From NCBI GenBank assembly GCA_002699125.1, contig PABI01000129.1, forward strand, positions 1 through 64,000: a stretch of DNA of 64,000 nt. The letters run 5' to 3'. Each line of letters starts with the position of its first letter. The stretch's first letter is position 1. The DNA comes from Anaerolineaceae bacterium (GTDB lineage Bacteria; Chloroflexota; Anaerolineae; Promineifilales; Promineifilaceae). Of this stretch, positions 50,001 to 55,964 are shown piece by piece. The notes beneath the pieces were generated by a model. It searched no databases. It was not told the DNA's origin and worked only from the letters and a program-made list of their open reading frames with translations. Both the position numbers and the translations under genes were made by a program.

Positions 50001-52956
50001 TACCAACGCCAGTGGCAATTACAGCTTCACCAACCTGCCGCCCGGCGACTACTACGTGCAAGTGATGCTGCCCAACGGCTACGCCTTCACCACGCAGGAT
50101 TTGAGCGGCAACGACGCCACTGACTCCGACGTGGACACCACCACCGGACAAACCATCGACACCACGCTGCTGGCCGGTGAAAATGACCCCACCTGGGATG
50201 CCGGTTTGGTGCCGGCCATTGCCAGCCTGGGCGACTATGTCTGGGAAGATTTGAATGGCGACGGCATTCAGGATGCGGGCGAACCGGGTGTTCCCGGCGT
50301 CGAAGTCCACCTGTATGACGACAGCAACACGCAAATCATGACCACGACGACGGATGTGAACGGCCGTTACCAATTCACCAACCTCACCCCCGGTACCTAC
50401 CACGTTGAATTCGTCCTGCCAAGCGGTTACGACTTTACTCAACAAGACCAGGGTGCAGACACCGCCGATTCCGACGCCGATACCACTACCGGGCTGACCG
50501 TGCCCACCAACCTCACTCCCGGCGAGAATGACGTCACCTGGGATGCCGGTCTGATACGACCGCTCGATCCGCTGCTAGCCGCCATTGGCAACTACGTCTG
50601 GGAAGATTTGGACAGCGACGGCCTGCAAGATGCGGGCGAGCCGGGCGTCGAAAATGTCACCGTGAACCTGTACGACAGCAACAATGTGTTAACAGACACG
50701 ATGACAACCGATGCCAATGGCCTTTACCAATTCATCGACCTGACGCCAGGTGATTACCATATTGAGTTCATCCTTCCGGCTGGTTACGACTTTACCGGGC
50801 AAGATCAGGGTGGCGACGCCATCGACTCCGATGCCGACATGACCACTGGGCTAACCATCGTCGCCAATCTGGTGGCTGGTGAAAACGACACCACCTGGGA
50901 TGCCGGTCTTGTCCAGCAGCTCAATCCGGCGCTGGCGGCCATTGGCAACTACGTCTGGCTGGACGCGGACGAAGACGGCGTGCAGGCTGTTAGCGAGCCT
51001 GGTGTCGAAAACGTTACCGTAAACTTGTATGACGGCCTGGGTAACTACGTGGATACAACGACAACCGATGCCAACGGCCTCTACCAATTCATCGACCTGA
51101 CACCGGGTGACTACTTTGTTGAGTTTGTGCCGCCGGCGGGTTATATCCTCACCGGGCAAGACCAGGGCGGCGACGATGCGCTCGATTCTGACGGCGATGC
51201 CGACATCTTCAGCGCCACCTTCGGCCAGACGATTGTGACCAATCTGGTGGCGGGTGAAAATGACACCACTTGGGACGCCGGGCTGTACGTGCCCAGCGCA
51301 CCATCCACCGCCAGTCTGGGCGATTTCGTCTGGCTGGATGCCGATGTAGATGGCATCCAGGACGCTGGCGAGAGCGGTGTGGCTAACGTAATGGTTAATC
51401 TGTACACGGGCACCGGCGTGTTGGTGGACACAACCACAACCAACGCCACCGGCTTCTATGAGTTCACCAACCTGCTGCCGGGCGATTACTATGTTGAGTT
51501 TGTGCCGCCGACGGGTTACGCGCTGACGTTTGACAACAGCGGCGTCACCGATCTGGATGATTCGGATGCGGACCCGGTGAGTGGGCAAACGGCCGTAACC
51601 ACCCTCACCGCCGGTGAAAACGACCCCACCTGGGACGCCGGTCTCTACCAAACCGTGCGCCTCGGTAACCGCATCTGGTTCGACACCGACAACGACGGCC
51701 TGCTGGATGCCGGTGAGCAGGCCGTGGCCAACGTGCTGGTTGAGCTGCTGGATGCCCTGGGCAACCCTGTTATCTCCCCTGTCACCGGCCTGCCCATCAC
51801 CACAACCACCGACGCCACCGGGCGCTACGTCTTCGACAGCATTCCGCCCGGCACCTACATCGTGCGCGTGGCAGCAGAAAACTTTGATGAGTGGACCGAC
51901 CCACTGTATGGCTTTGTCAGCAGCCGCAACAACGTCTCACCAGACCCCGCGGCCGATCCTGACGTAAACAGCAGCGATGGGGATGACAACGGCCGTAACA
52001 ACCCGGACCCGGCCAACGGCGGCATCGTCAGCTACCCGGTCACCGTGACCGTAGGCAACGAACCGACCAACGAAGGCCAGGATGAAGATGGCAGCTACCC
52101 CAACGCCAACAGCAACCTCACCGTTGACTTCGGTTTCTTTGAGCTGCTCACGTTAGGCAACTACATCTGGCTGGATAACAACGAAAACAGCACGATTGAC
52201 AGCGGTGAGCCGGGTGTGGGCGGCGTCGTGCTCTACCTACTGGACGGCAATGGCGATCCTGTGCTGCATCCGGTGACCAATCAACCCATCAGCACGACGA
52301 CCAACAGCAGCGGCTTCTACCAGTTCACCAACCTGTATCCCGGTGAATACCGGGTGCTGGTGGGTGCAGAAAACTTCCAGGCCGGTGGTGCGCTGGCAGG
52401 CTACTGGAGCAGCCCCGGTGCGGTTGATCCCGACGACAATGCTGACACCGATGACAATGGCCTGGACGAAGTGGAGCCGTGGATAACTGGCATCGTTAGC
52501 GACCCGGTACAGTTAGATTATGACCAGGAACCGGATAATTACGATGACAGCGACGACAACAACAACACCAATCTGAGCGTGGATATGGGTTTTGTGGCCA
52601 CGCCAACGGCCGTCACCCTCACCTCCTTTACCGCTACCAACCTGGGCAGCCAAAATGTGCGTATCAACTGGACCACCGAATCGGAGGTAGACAACTTCGG
52701 TTTCCGCATCTACCGCAGCGGCAGCAACAGCTTTGCCGGTGCGAGCCTGATTCACTTTGAGCCAACGGCCGTTCCCAACGGCAGCGGTCCCGGCGCCAGC
52801 TACAGCTACACGGACACGGTTCCGGCCGACGGCCTGTACTATTACTGGCTGGTGGACGTGGAGACAGATGACGATACGGCCGTACACGGCCCCATCAGCG
52901 TCAACGTGACGCCGTTCTTTAATCTGTACCTGCCAATGGTCATCGGCGGCAATTAA
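38014..52956 (+). CDS. giant secreted adhesin with DUF11, GEVED and 20 SdrD-B modules
   Basis: About 4,980 residues from ATG 38014 (AAGGA nine bases upstream; the frame extends 25 codons further). The N-terminus has two hydrophobic segments ending at VWAQ, the likely cleavage site. DUF11-type repeats fill roughly 50-930 and 1245-2320, with a GEVED-type domain near 1115-1245. Twenty SdrD-B modules follow the pattern (S/A)(L/I)G(N/D)xVWxDxNxDGxQDxGE with calcium-binding aspartates; five central ones repeat at 480-bp spacing. An FN3-like domain lies near 4870-4965 and the chain ends FFNLYLPMVIGGN. Such proteins form rigid calcium-stiffened stalks for adhesion. The next gene encodes a C25 peptidase. 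Confidence 0.92.
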   Translation: MTPLFIVLIVFTLVLFITVKNPWHWQPITTSRLGRLALILFIAGTAIVANNNSVWAQPDPPPLLEITKDFGGSTALDVPSGEEFTYYIAYRCASITNDCVNTTITDVLPPEVVYVEGTGPVGDITGINYDSGSHIVTVDFVEPLGAGSTGILEITVKFPPGTLPGTTAVNQATSSTDGGTFDSGLVTATATGAFEMYIDKRVANDFDDGVIGTDFTTNYSLNVCNPDEFGGVNLTNVTITDTLPAEATFVSASPTGFYDSGTHSIVWTHLGNGGTLPDVIPVTSGCSLTLNVMVRFDPNGRDDTPATGDEPVAGNTAINTMDIIGSPEDGSPDFIATDPVGILLIEPYFDDGNGKNAGSPSSYIGRPIEELPGGDVNYAVSYTNEGTITATNVTVTDVLPSQVRVESIQISPVVDPVHGFYETNNNPGAWLPFPGNGYTVGVTVPVTMAVTATPIDIELTPGDYLTGIRWELGDVPPGTPTWSANIATFIDPGVAGNVTFANCATTFADYVEGGTPDTSTNNYCVNVTTIETRAIPRVRKTTSDDSLLPGEVTQFTLEVYNPSEAHNNVVAPLTLADLLPERLELVVPDVTISSGYSVPTATQILDGDWFTFSATDGAPAPTYVFTPTFNAQNDTLLRWQWDAPYEMAPGEAIAINFYARVLDYTIPQSLANEGIILWDDAATTNALACDGSDGVSGYTDGDDVDQDSDVGESGCFVTTPVVVEAFLAMDSQKFVDGTLDVNPGWTDYDYTVTGGAVDWRMIITNTSNVTATNIVAYDVFPHVGDTGTIDLSSRGSQWRPHLIFPITDTMGLPMTISYSQSTNPCRPEILPSGPAGCTDDWSATPPADITTVQAVRFEFCDSGGCLELPPDNGAGGGTLEFNWHMVAPNNAAVGDVAWNSFGFTAEGGGLKLLPSEPLRVGIELAANTLPGYSIGDYVWLDLVGRQDDGIQQPEETGLSGVRVELWDADTNTLLDFRTTGPDGNGDPGYYEFINVPNGNYFIRFFQPQDGLSYTFSPGEQGADTAVDSNGITSDTDPTFGPYIQTNPFTILDADDYTIDQGMWIEADYGDAPAAYPVEADSQANPADAARHIIVPNFYLGSSVDAETDGQPDANAWGDDNEGNDDEDGVTFEDYIGTAVNPTAVMTIGDANDITVNTTVPAGTTGYLNAWIDFNGDGDWTDAGEQIATDMPSTGGLLNFSVNPAATVTTGKTYARFRFSTESGLLSTGSALDGEVEDYVVQFVPQPVKSIIDTSETHTSGTSPITIGEIVRYRLEVTVPEGTMTAFEIEDHLPPGLQYLDDGTASVSWTADTPITHAPLTVSGSPFSSGTNPTFELGTVTNNDDDINAELIIVEFNALLLNEINNTNDSASNANRRRNNFDVRYNNYIDRSNNVDTRIAEPYVTIAKSVTTTPTDAGDTVVYELVATAGTGTYVSTAFDINITDLLDDDLMLVSVVTSEPVYATAVDNSNILGNQVDVDFDELRPGDSVTVTVTATVNSTAESGETIPNSANLTHTSLPGPNGTTGNTTGSDTPGTSGQNNGERDGSASPTHNDYHDTDNQDVDLAEPTFDKQLSPTTYTIGENITFDLLVTLPEGVTEDLVIVDDLPVGLNYVSHTVVTTAVASGGLLAADFNGTLAAPTVSAPGGDGVDVSWNFGDTTTAGDNVTSNNSFLIRVTAVVLDVFSNQTGDTLTNTGTLTYTRNGSSRDIVDSEDVNLIEPVLMIDKNLVTPVPSPLDAGTDISYEIVLQHAGASLADAYDVVVADAVPSQLFNVRNVNVSATGIAAPDFDLTGNDIRVPSVGTGTFDLPQGATVTITFDATIGGTAVPGQDIDNTAAATWTSLDGSPPEERHGGATDPDGSDYYNNGSGSATDDYETADTATLTVDGTATTKALVATSAGHTSGSNVTLGEVVTYTITTTVAEGTVPSLEIIDNLPPGLEYVSGTAGVDDTGFNGTLPNPTITPDGGSGGDVTFTFSGFTVPADNDPTNNSFSVQLQAVVLDVPGNDGVNPGQTTLTNNATVQIGSGTPETVPPVDVTVVEPQIVITKDFDKTQITPNESTVVTLVVENRGTSTAFDLVIEDPLDDSVFTNVTEGTTPAGWTFSTSSSGGDTIVRYDLDAGDALPVGASVTFTFTVTMHPDLAPSPPNVNNVATVTDASTLDSTVNDGDEDNATNIDEEREYTTDDNDDLEIIVPDLVLTKTNGVTYVSPGDLVVYDLNVENVGGADATGVVITETVPANATFNLASSSATWAGCADGAAAGTTCILTIGDLNSGDDTTVQFAVNIDDPLPANTADITNTAVTGDDGTKGNDPTPPNNTDDHTDTVTAAIGDYVWEDLNANGTQDDGNTGINGVTVNLYLDDGDGIPEPGLDDGAPVATTVTINDGGGSPGYYIFDNLIPDDYFVEFVAPAGYAESPQDQGGNDTADSDADVVTGVTAVTTLDPGERDMTWDAGYFQPVSLGNRVWLDANADGDQDGGETNIAGVELALFLADGTTPAVDVDGVAVVNEITDGSGTYNFTNLPPGSYVVQVLPSNWNAGNVFGTGGTHAGALGSPGAGADDQDNTDDNGNNDGVAALGSGVQSGVINLTINGEPTLEDPQETIADNDSDLTIDFGFYQPVSLGNRVWFDEDGDGVQDAGEPNIENVEVALYLADGVTPAVDVAGNAVANVTTDANGYYNFGNLPPGDYVVEITATNWNAGNVFGTGGTYAGAVGSPGAGADDQDNTDDNGDSDGTAASGGVQSSVITLAAQTEPTSEDAQETAPDNNSDLTIDFGFYQPVSLGNRVWFDENGDGVQDAGEPDIQGVEMALFLSDGTIPAVDVDGNAVSNVTTDGNGYYNFGNLPPGNYVVEMIAVNWNAGNVFGTGGIYEGAVGSPGVGADDQDNTDDNGDNDGTAASSGVQSSVISLISNDEPTLEDAQEATANNNSDLTIDFGVYQPVSLGNRVWFDVDADGVQDAGETGIPGVEVALFLADGTTPARDVDNALLGARTTDASGYYNFDNLPPGEYVVEIVANNWTGANVFGPTGAYANALGSPGLGADNQNNTDDNGNNDGTAASAGVQSSVISLISNDEPTLEDSQEASADNNSDLTIDFGFYLPVSIGNRVWLDTNANGVQDAGENGIQGVELALFLSDGTTPAVDMNGAAVTNITTDASGYYNFNNLPPGDYVVEVVATNWNAGNIFGAGGTYEDALGSPGVGADDQNNTDDNGNNDGTAASAGVQSGVIELRSAQEPVDEDVQEAVSNNNSDLTIDFGFYQLASIGDYVWLDANQDGLQDSDEFGIPNVTVTLYDTTDAVIDTTTTDAYGFYYFTDLTPDDYYIVVTSPAGYSVTSHDQGVDDTVDSDIDGSGRTADTTLDSNEDDPTWDAGLYIDPASIGDFVWLDANQDGIQDGGELGIGGVTVELYDSSDNLIDTTTTLGDGSYSFTNLPPGDYYIVVTPPAGYSISPQDQTGETADSDIDGSGQTATTTLDPNENDPTWDAGLYILPASLGDYVWLDANLNGVQDAGEYGVPGVTVNLYDSSDTFIATTTTDALGNYSFTNLAPAGYHIEVVPPAGYTITGQDQGGDDTLDSDINPSTGLSINTTLASGENDPTWDAGLHITPAGIGDFVWLDANQDGIQDGDEYGIGGVTVELYNSSGNLIDTTTTDGNGGYSFTNLPPGDYYVVVTPPAGYTIVAQNQGDDTLDSDIDPTPGPTFGQTDTTTLDPNENDPTWDGGLYTQPAGLGDIVWLDADQDGIQDGDEFGVPGVTVNLYDSADTFIGSTTTDAFGQYGFANLPPGDYYVEMVPPAGYTITLQDQGGDETADSDINTGTGRTIVTNLVAGENDPTWDGGLYIIPASLGDFVWLDANQDGLQVANEFGVPNVTVNLYDASDNLLDTTTTDAYGGYSFTNLPPGDYYVEMIPPAGYTITSQDAGDDALDSDINGSGQTIITTLASGQNDPTWDGGLYTQPVSLGDYVWLDANLNGTQDFNEGGVIAVTVSLYDGSGNLLDSTSTNASGNYSFTNLPPGDYYVQVMLPNGYAFTTQDLSGNDATDSDVDTTTGQTIDTTLLAGENDPTWDAGLVPAIASLGDYVWEDLNGDGIQDAGEPGVPGVEVHLYDDSNTQIMTTTTDVNGRYQFTNLTPGTYHVEFVLPSGYDFTQQDQGADTADSDADTTTGLTVPTNLTPGENDVTWDAGLIRPLDPLLAAIGNYVWEDLDSDGLQDAGEPGVENVTVNLYDSNNVLTDTMTTDANGLYQFIDLTPGDYHIEFILPAGYDFTGQDQGGDAIDSDADMTTGLTIVANLVAGENDTTWDAGLVQQLNPALAAIGNYVWLDADEDGVQAVSEPGVENVTVNLYDGLGNYVDTTTTDANGLYQFIDLTPGDYFVEFVPPAGYILTGQDQGGDDALDSDGDADIFSATFGQTIVTNLVAGENDTTWDAGLYVPSAPSTASLGDFVWLDADVDGIQDAGESGVANVMVNLYTGTGVLVDTTTTNATGFYEFTNLLPGDYYVEFVPPTGYALTFDNSGVTDLDDSDADPVSGQTAVTTLTAGENDPTWDAGLYQTVRLGNRIWFDTDNDGLLDAGEQAVANVLVELLDALGNPVISPVTGLPITTTTDATGRYVFDSIPPGTYIVRVAAENFDEWTDPLYGFVSSRNNVSPDPAADPDVNSSDGDDNGRNNPDPANGGIVSYPVTVTVGNEPTNEGQDEDGSYPNANSNLTVDFGFFELLTLGNYIWLDNNENSTIDSGEPGVGGVVLYLLDGNGDPVLHPVTNQPISTTTNSSGFYQFTNLYPGEYRVLVGAENFQAGGALAGYWSSPGAVDPDDNADTDDNGLDEVEPWITGIVSDPVQLDYDQEPDNYDDSDDNNNTNLSVDMGFVATPTAVTLTSFTATNLGSQNVRINWTTESEVDNFGFRIYRSGSNSFAGASLIHFEPTAVPNGSGPGASYSYTDTVPADGLYYYWLVDVETDDDTAVHGPISVNVTPFFNLYLPMVIGGN
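45391..47793 (+). repeat. five tandem 480-bp SdrD-B repeats within the adhesin
   Basis: Modules begin at 45391, 45874, 46354, 46834 and 47314, with the next type starting at 47794: periods 483, 480, 480, 480, 480 bp (160-161 codons). Each long module carries a tail with NW(N/T)xxN(V/I)FG, GSPGxGAD(D/N)Q(D/N)NTDDNG and NNSDLTIDFG. DNA as well as protein is highly similar between copies. Confidence 0.9.
47794..51654 (+). repeat. eleven shorter SdrD-B modules (~115 codons each)
   Basis: Short modules at about 47794, 48139, 48481, 48829, 49186 and on to 51654 lack the long tail and end with (G/E)NDPTWD(A/G)GL. Spacing is 342-357 bp for the first four. Codon choices such as GGCGACTACGTCTGGCTGGA recur exactly in several modules. 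Confidence 0.85.
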
Positions 52957-52964
52957 AACAGCCG

Positions 52965-53029
52965 GAGGAGTGAGCATCCTCAGATGCGAACGGTTTTTAC
53001 CGAGACGCATCTGAGGATGCTCACTCCTC
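52965..53029. repeat. perfect 24-bp inverted repeat
   Basis: The 24-nt arm at 52965-52988 (starting GAGGAGTGAGCATCC) is exactly complementary to 53006-53029, with a 17-nt loop that contains a further CGGT/ACCG pairing. It lies between the adhesin stop and the C25 peptidase start. No T-tract follows, so it may stabilise the transcript end or limit read-through. Confidence 0.88.
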
Positions 53030-53050
53030 ACATAACTGGATGAAAAATCT

Positions 53051-55816
53051 GTGCAATCTGCGAAATCTGTGATTTTTTTCTTGCGAAACGGCCGAATCCT
53101 CATTCTGTTTTTGACCCTAGGCTGGTTGGTGTGGCATGGCAAACCCACTTTTTCCGCCGCGCCAGCCGCCAGCCTGGAGCCGGAAATTAACTTGTTGCCC
53201 GATGGGGTACAGGTGACCTGGCACACGCCGGAGTTGGTGGAAACGGTGCAAGAAGATGGAACAGTCACAGTCTCCCTCCCCGGCTTCAACGATGATCTTA
53301 GCGCCTCCCTGCTGCTGGCACTGCCGCCGGAAGGGGAACCGACGCTGGAATTTGCGGAGAATGGAGCGGGGGAACGGCCGTTCCCCGCCAATCTTGATTC
53401 CCAACCAGCCGATGGCCCTGTCCTCAGCCTGAGCGAAGCGGGCGTGCTGCGCGGCATGCGCCTGGCGCGGCTCACCTACCGCCCGGTGCAGCTTGACGGT
53501 GATGTTTTGCGCATAGCCAGATCGGTATCAGCAACTATTCAGTTCAACGGCACACCTGGTTTTGATCGTTCTGTTGCCAATGTACCTGATTTGCTGCAAA
53601 CGGCCGTCGCCGCCCAGGTGATCAATCCCACGCAGTTGGCCATCAGCCCCACAGCCAGAGAGATCGATAAGCCAACGGCCCCTGTGCCCACTGTTTTTAT
53701 TGAAGTGGCCGAGCCGGGGATGACGGCCGTATCCTACAATGAGCTCCAGGCAGCAGGCTTTCCCGTTGGCAGCATCAATCCGGCTCACTTGCAGCTTTGG
53801 TATGATGGCCAAACACGGCCGCTCGAATGGTTTGGCGACGGCGATGCCCAGTTTGAAGCAGGCGAATCGTTCCGTTTTTACGCTGCACCCTGGTTCAGCC
53901 GCTGGCAGCGTAACGATGTGTACACACTCACCGCCGGCAGCAGCCCCGGCAGCCGGATAAGCAGCCAGGGAGCCTCGCCCAGTGGACTCAACAGCGGCAC
54001 GCTTTGGCTAACGGCCGTTGCCGAACAAAACAGTCAATACACGCCCGATTGCCTCTGTGGCCAGCTTCCCGCCGGACGGGATGGGGACCGCTGGGTATGG
54101 GAAGATTTGCGCCAGCCAGGACGGCCGTCTAACAGCTACAGTATCAATCTGCCTTATGTCAATACAAATCAGTCGGCCCAGCTCACGCTTTGGGCCATTG
54201 GCTTTACGGCAGTCTCTGCCAATCCAGACCATCGTCTAAACCTCACGTTCAACGGCAGTGGGGTGGGTAGCGTGAATTGGGACGGCAAAACGGCCGTTAC
54301 CCGCACCCTCACCCTGCCTGCCGGCAGCCTGCAAACCAGCAGCACGCTTGGCCTGTCGATTCCCGCCGTGGCCGGCGTGAGCATCGACGGCCTCTGGCTG
54401 GACGCCTTTGCCGTGCGCTATGGCTACAACGGCAGTTCCATCGCTACCGCCGAGCAGCTTTTTGTCCAGGGAGCATCGGCCCGCCGCGCTTACACCGCTG
54501 CCCTGAGCAGCGGCACTGGTTTGCGCCTTTATGATGTCACCAATCCCGCTGTGCCGGCCGTTTTGAGCGGCACGAGCTGGCAAAATGGTCAGGTTACCTG
54601 GGGCGATCCCAACGCCAACGGCCACCAATACCTCATTACCAACAGCAGCAGTTTGCACGCGCCTGCGGCCGTACGCCTGCCGCGCCCGCTCCCGGCTGAC
54701 AGCGCCGACATGATCATCATCAGCCACGCCAGCTTCATTCCGGTATTAGCACCGCTGGTCAATTTGCGGCAAAGTCAGGGGCTGTCGGTGCAGGTGGTGG
54801 ATGTACAGGCGGTGTATGATGGCTTTGGCGACGGCCGTTCCACCCCCGAGGCGATCCGCAGCTACCTGAGCCACCTTTATCACAACGTTAGCCCGGCCTC
54901 TACCTACGTCCTGCTGGTAGGCGATGGCACAACGGACCCCAAACGGTATCGTGCCGATTCGCAAACCACCTGGCTGCCGCCTTACCTGGCCGACGCCGAC
55001 CCGTGGGTAGGTGAAGTGGCTGCCGACAACCGCTTTGTCACCGTCGATGGCGACGATTTGCTGCCGGACATGCTCATTGGCCGCCTGCCGGTCAACAGTC
55101 TGGCCGAAGCGCAAACGATTGTAACCAAAATTGTAGAATACGAGACCAAACCGTTTCTGGGGGATTGGAACGGCCGTGTCACCTTCATTGCCGATGACAG
55201 CGACGCCGCCGGAAACTTTGCCGCCCATTCCGCCAGCCTGCAGCAAACTTACGTGGCCGATCCGTGGCAGGCCAGCAGCCTGAACTACAATCCGGCCCAG
55301 CTTAGCGAAGCAAATATGCAAACCCAGGTACAACAAAAATGGCAGAATGGAACAGGCTTGCTGGTGTACACTGGGCATTCTTCCATTCACCAATGGGGTG
55401 CCGAGCGCTTTTTCCATCTGGATGATGTGGCCAATCTGAGCAACGGGGCGCGACTGCCGGTGGTTTTGCAGATGACTTGCTTTACCGGCTCCTTTGCCCA
55501 GCCGTTTTGGGATACCCTGGACGAAGCCCTGCTGCGCCATGCCAACGGTGGGGCCGTCGCCGTGTGGGGGGCCACCGGCTTGGGTGTGGGCACCGGGCAT
55601 GATGCGCTGGCCGGCGGCTTTTTGCAGTCGTTGATTGCAGATGGTGAGGTGGGGTTGGGAACGGCCGTACTTGCCGGTAAGCTCAACTTGTTCACCAATC
55701 GACCCGCCAACCTCGATTTGCTGGACACCTTCACCCTCTTTGGCGATCCGGCCACCCAATACAACACCGACTTCTGGGCCGGCCTCCAAACCTACCTCCC
55801 CCTCATCTCCCGCTGA
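53051..55816 (+). CDS. C25-family (gingipain-type) cysteine peptidase, secreted
   Basis: Up to 921 residues. There is no in-frame ATG near the start: GTG 53051, GTG 53069 or TTG 53081 are candidates, all before a signal peptide (RILILFLTLGWLVW). Residues about 520-890 form the peptidase: DMIIISHASF, STPEAIRSYLSHLYH, YVLLVGDGTTDPK, the catalytic His in VYTGHSSIHQWG (about H776) and Cys in LQMTCFTGSF (about C810), plus GGAVAVWGATGLGVG. The region before it is an immunoglobulin/beta-rich propeptide-like part. The family includes gingipains and the sortase-like PorU of type IX secretion. The chain ends GLQTYLPLISR, the same tail type as the adhesin upstream. Confidence 0.9.
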   Translation: MQSAKSVIFFLRNGRILILFLTLGWLVWHGKPTFSAAPAASLEPEINLLPDGVQVTWHTPELVETVQEDGTVTVSLPGFNDDLSASLLLALPPEGEPTLEFAENGAGERPFPANLDSQPADGPVLSLSEAGVLRGMRLARLTYRPVQLDGDVLRIARSVSATIQFNGTPGFDRSVANVPDLLQTAVAAQVINPTQLAISPTAREIDKPTAPVPTVFIEVAEPGMTAVSYNELQAAGFPVGSINPAHLQLWYDGQTRPLEWFGDGDAQFEAGESFRFYAAPWFSRWQRNDVYTLTAGSSPGSRISSQGASPSGLNSGTLWLTAVAEQNSQYTPDCLCGQLPAGRDGDRWVWEDLRQPGRPSNSYSINLPYVNTNQSAQLTLWAIGFTAVSANPDHRLNLTFNGSGVGSVNWDGKTAVTRTLTLPAGSLQTSSTLGLSIPAVAGVSIDGLWLDAFAVRYGYNGSSIATAEQLFVQGASARRAYTAALSSGTGLRLYDVTNPAVPAVLSGTSWQNGQVTWGDPNANGHQYLITNSSSLHAPAAVRLPRPLPADSADMIIISHASFIPVLAPLVNLRQSQGLSVQVVDVQAVYDGFGDGRSTPEAIRSYLSHLYHNVSPASTYVLLVGDGTTDPKRYRADSQTTWLPPYLADADPWVGEVAADNRFVTVDGDDLLPDMLIGRLPVNSLAEAQTIVTKIVEYETKPFLGDWNGRVTFIADDSDAAGNFAAHSASLQQTYVADPWQASSLNYNPAQLSEANMQTQVQQKWQNGTGLLVYTGHSSIHQWGAERFFHLDDVANLSNGARLPVVLQMTCFTGSFAQPFWDTLDEALLRHANGGAVAVWGATGLGVGTGHDALAGGFLQSLIADGEVGLGTAVLAGKLNLFTNRPANLDLLDTFTLFGDPATQYNTDFWAGLQTYLPLISR

Positions 55817-55823
55817 CTTCTAA

Positions 55824-55918
55824 AAACCTGACAGGTTTGCACATGATCTACTCAATAACGGTGCATCGCCATGCAGGGCAATTTTGACTATAAGCTCTTT
55901 TGAAAACCTGTCAGGTTT
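55824..55918. repeat. 95-bp element with AAACCTGACAGGTTT ends, copy 1
   Basis: AAACCTGACAGGTTT at 55824-55838 and AAACCTGTCAGGTTT at 55904-55918 are exact inverted repeats of each other and each is nearly palindromic. The interior has no ORF. A related element lies at 63187-63282. Confidence 0.8.
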
Positions 55919-55952
55919 GCTCCCAAATTTCGAATAGTTGCTTCGATTCGCC

Positions 55953-55958
55953 TATAAT
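55953..55958 (+). promoter_or_regulatory. -10 box placed for a leaderless transcript
   Basis: TATAAT lies six bases before the ATG at 55965, so transcription would begin at or next to the start codon. No ribosome binding site is present. The -35 region is weak. Confidence 0.55.
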
Positions 55959-55964
55959 TGCGGA

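Noticed and set aside
49273..50445. 390-codon minus-strand ORF inside the adhesin repeats
   Set aside because: Repetitive antisense of SdrD-B modules; an effect of the repeat structure.
45391..51654. CRISPR-like array from regular repeats
   Set aside because: Repeat units are 340-480 bp, translated in one frame and encode SdrD-B modules.
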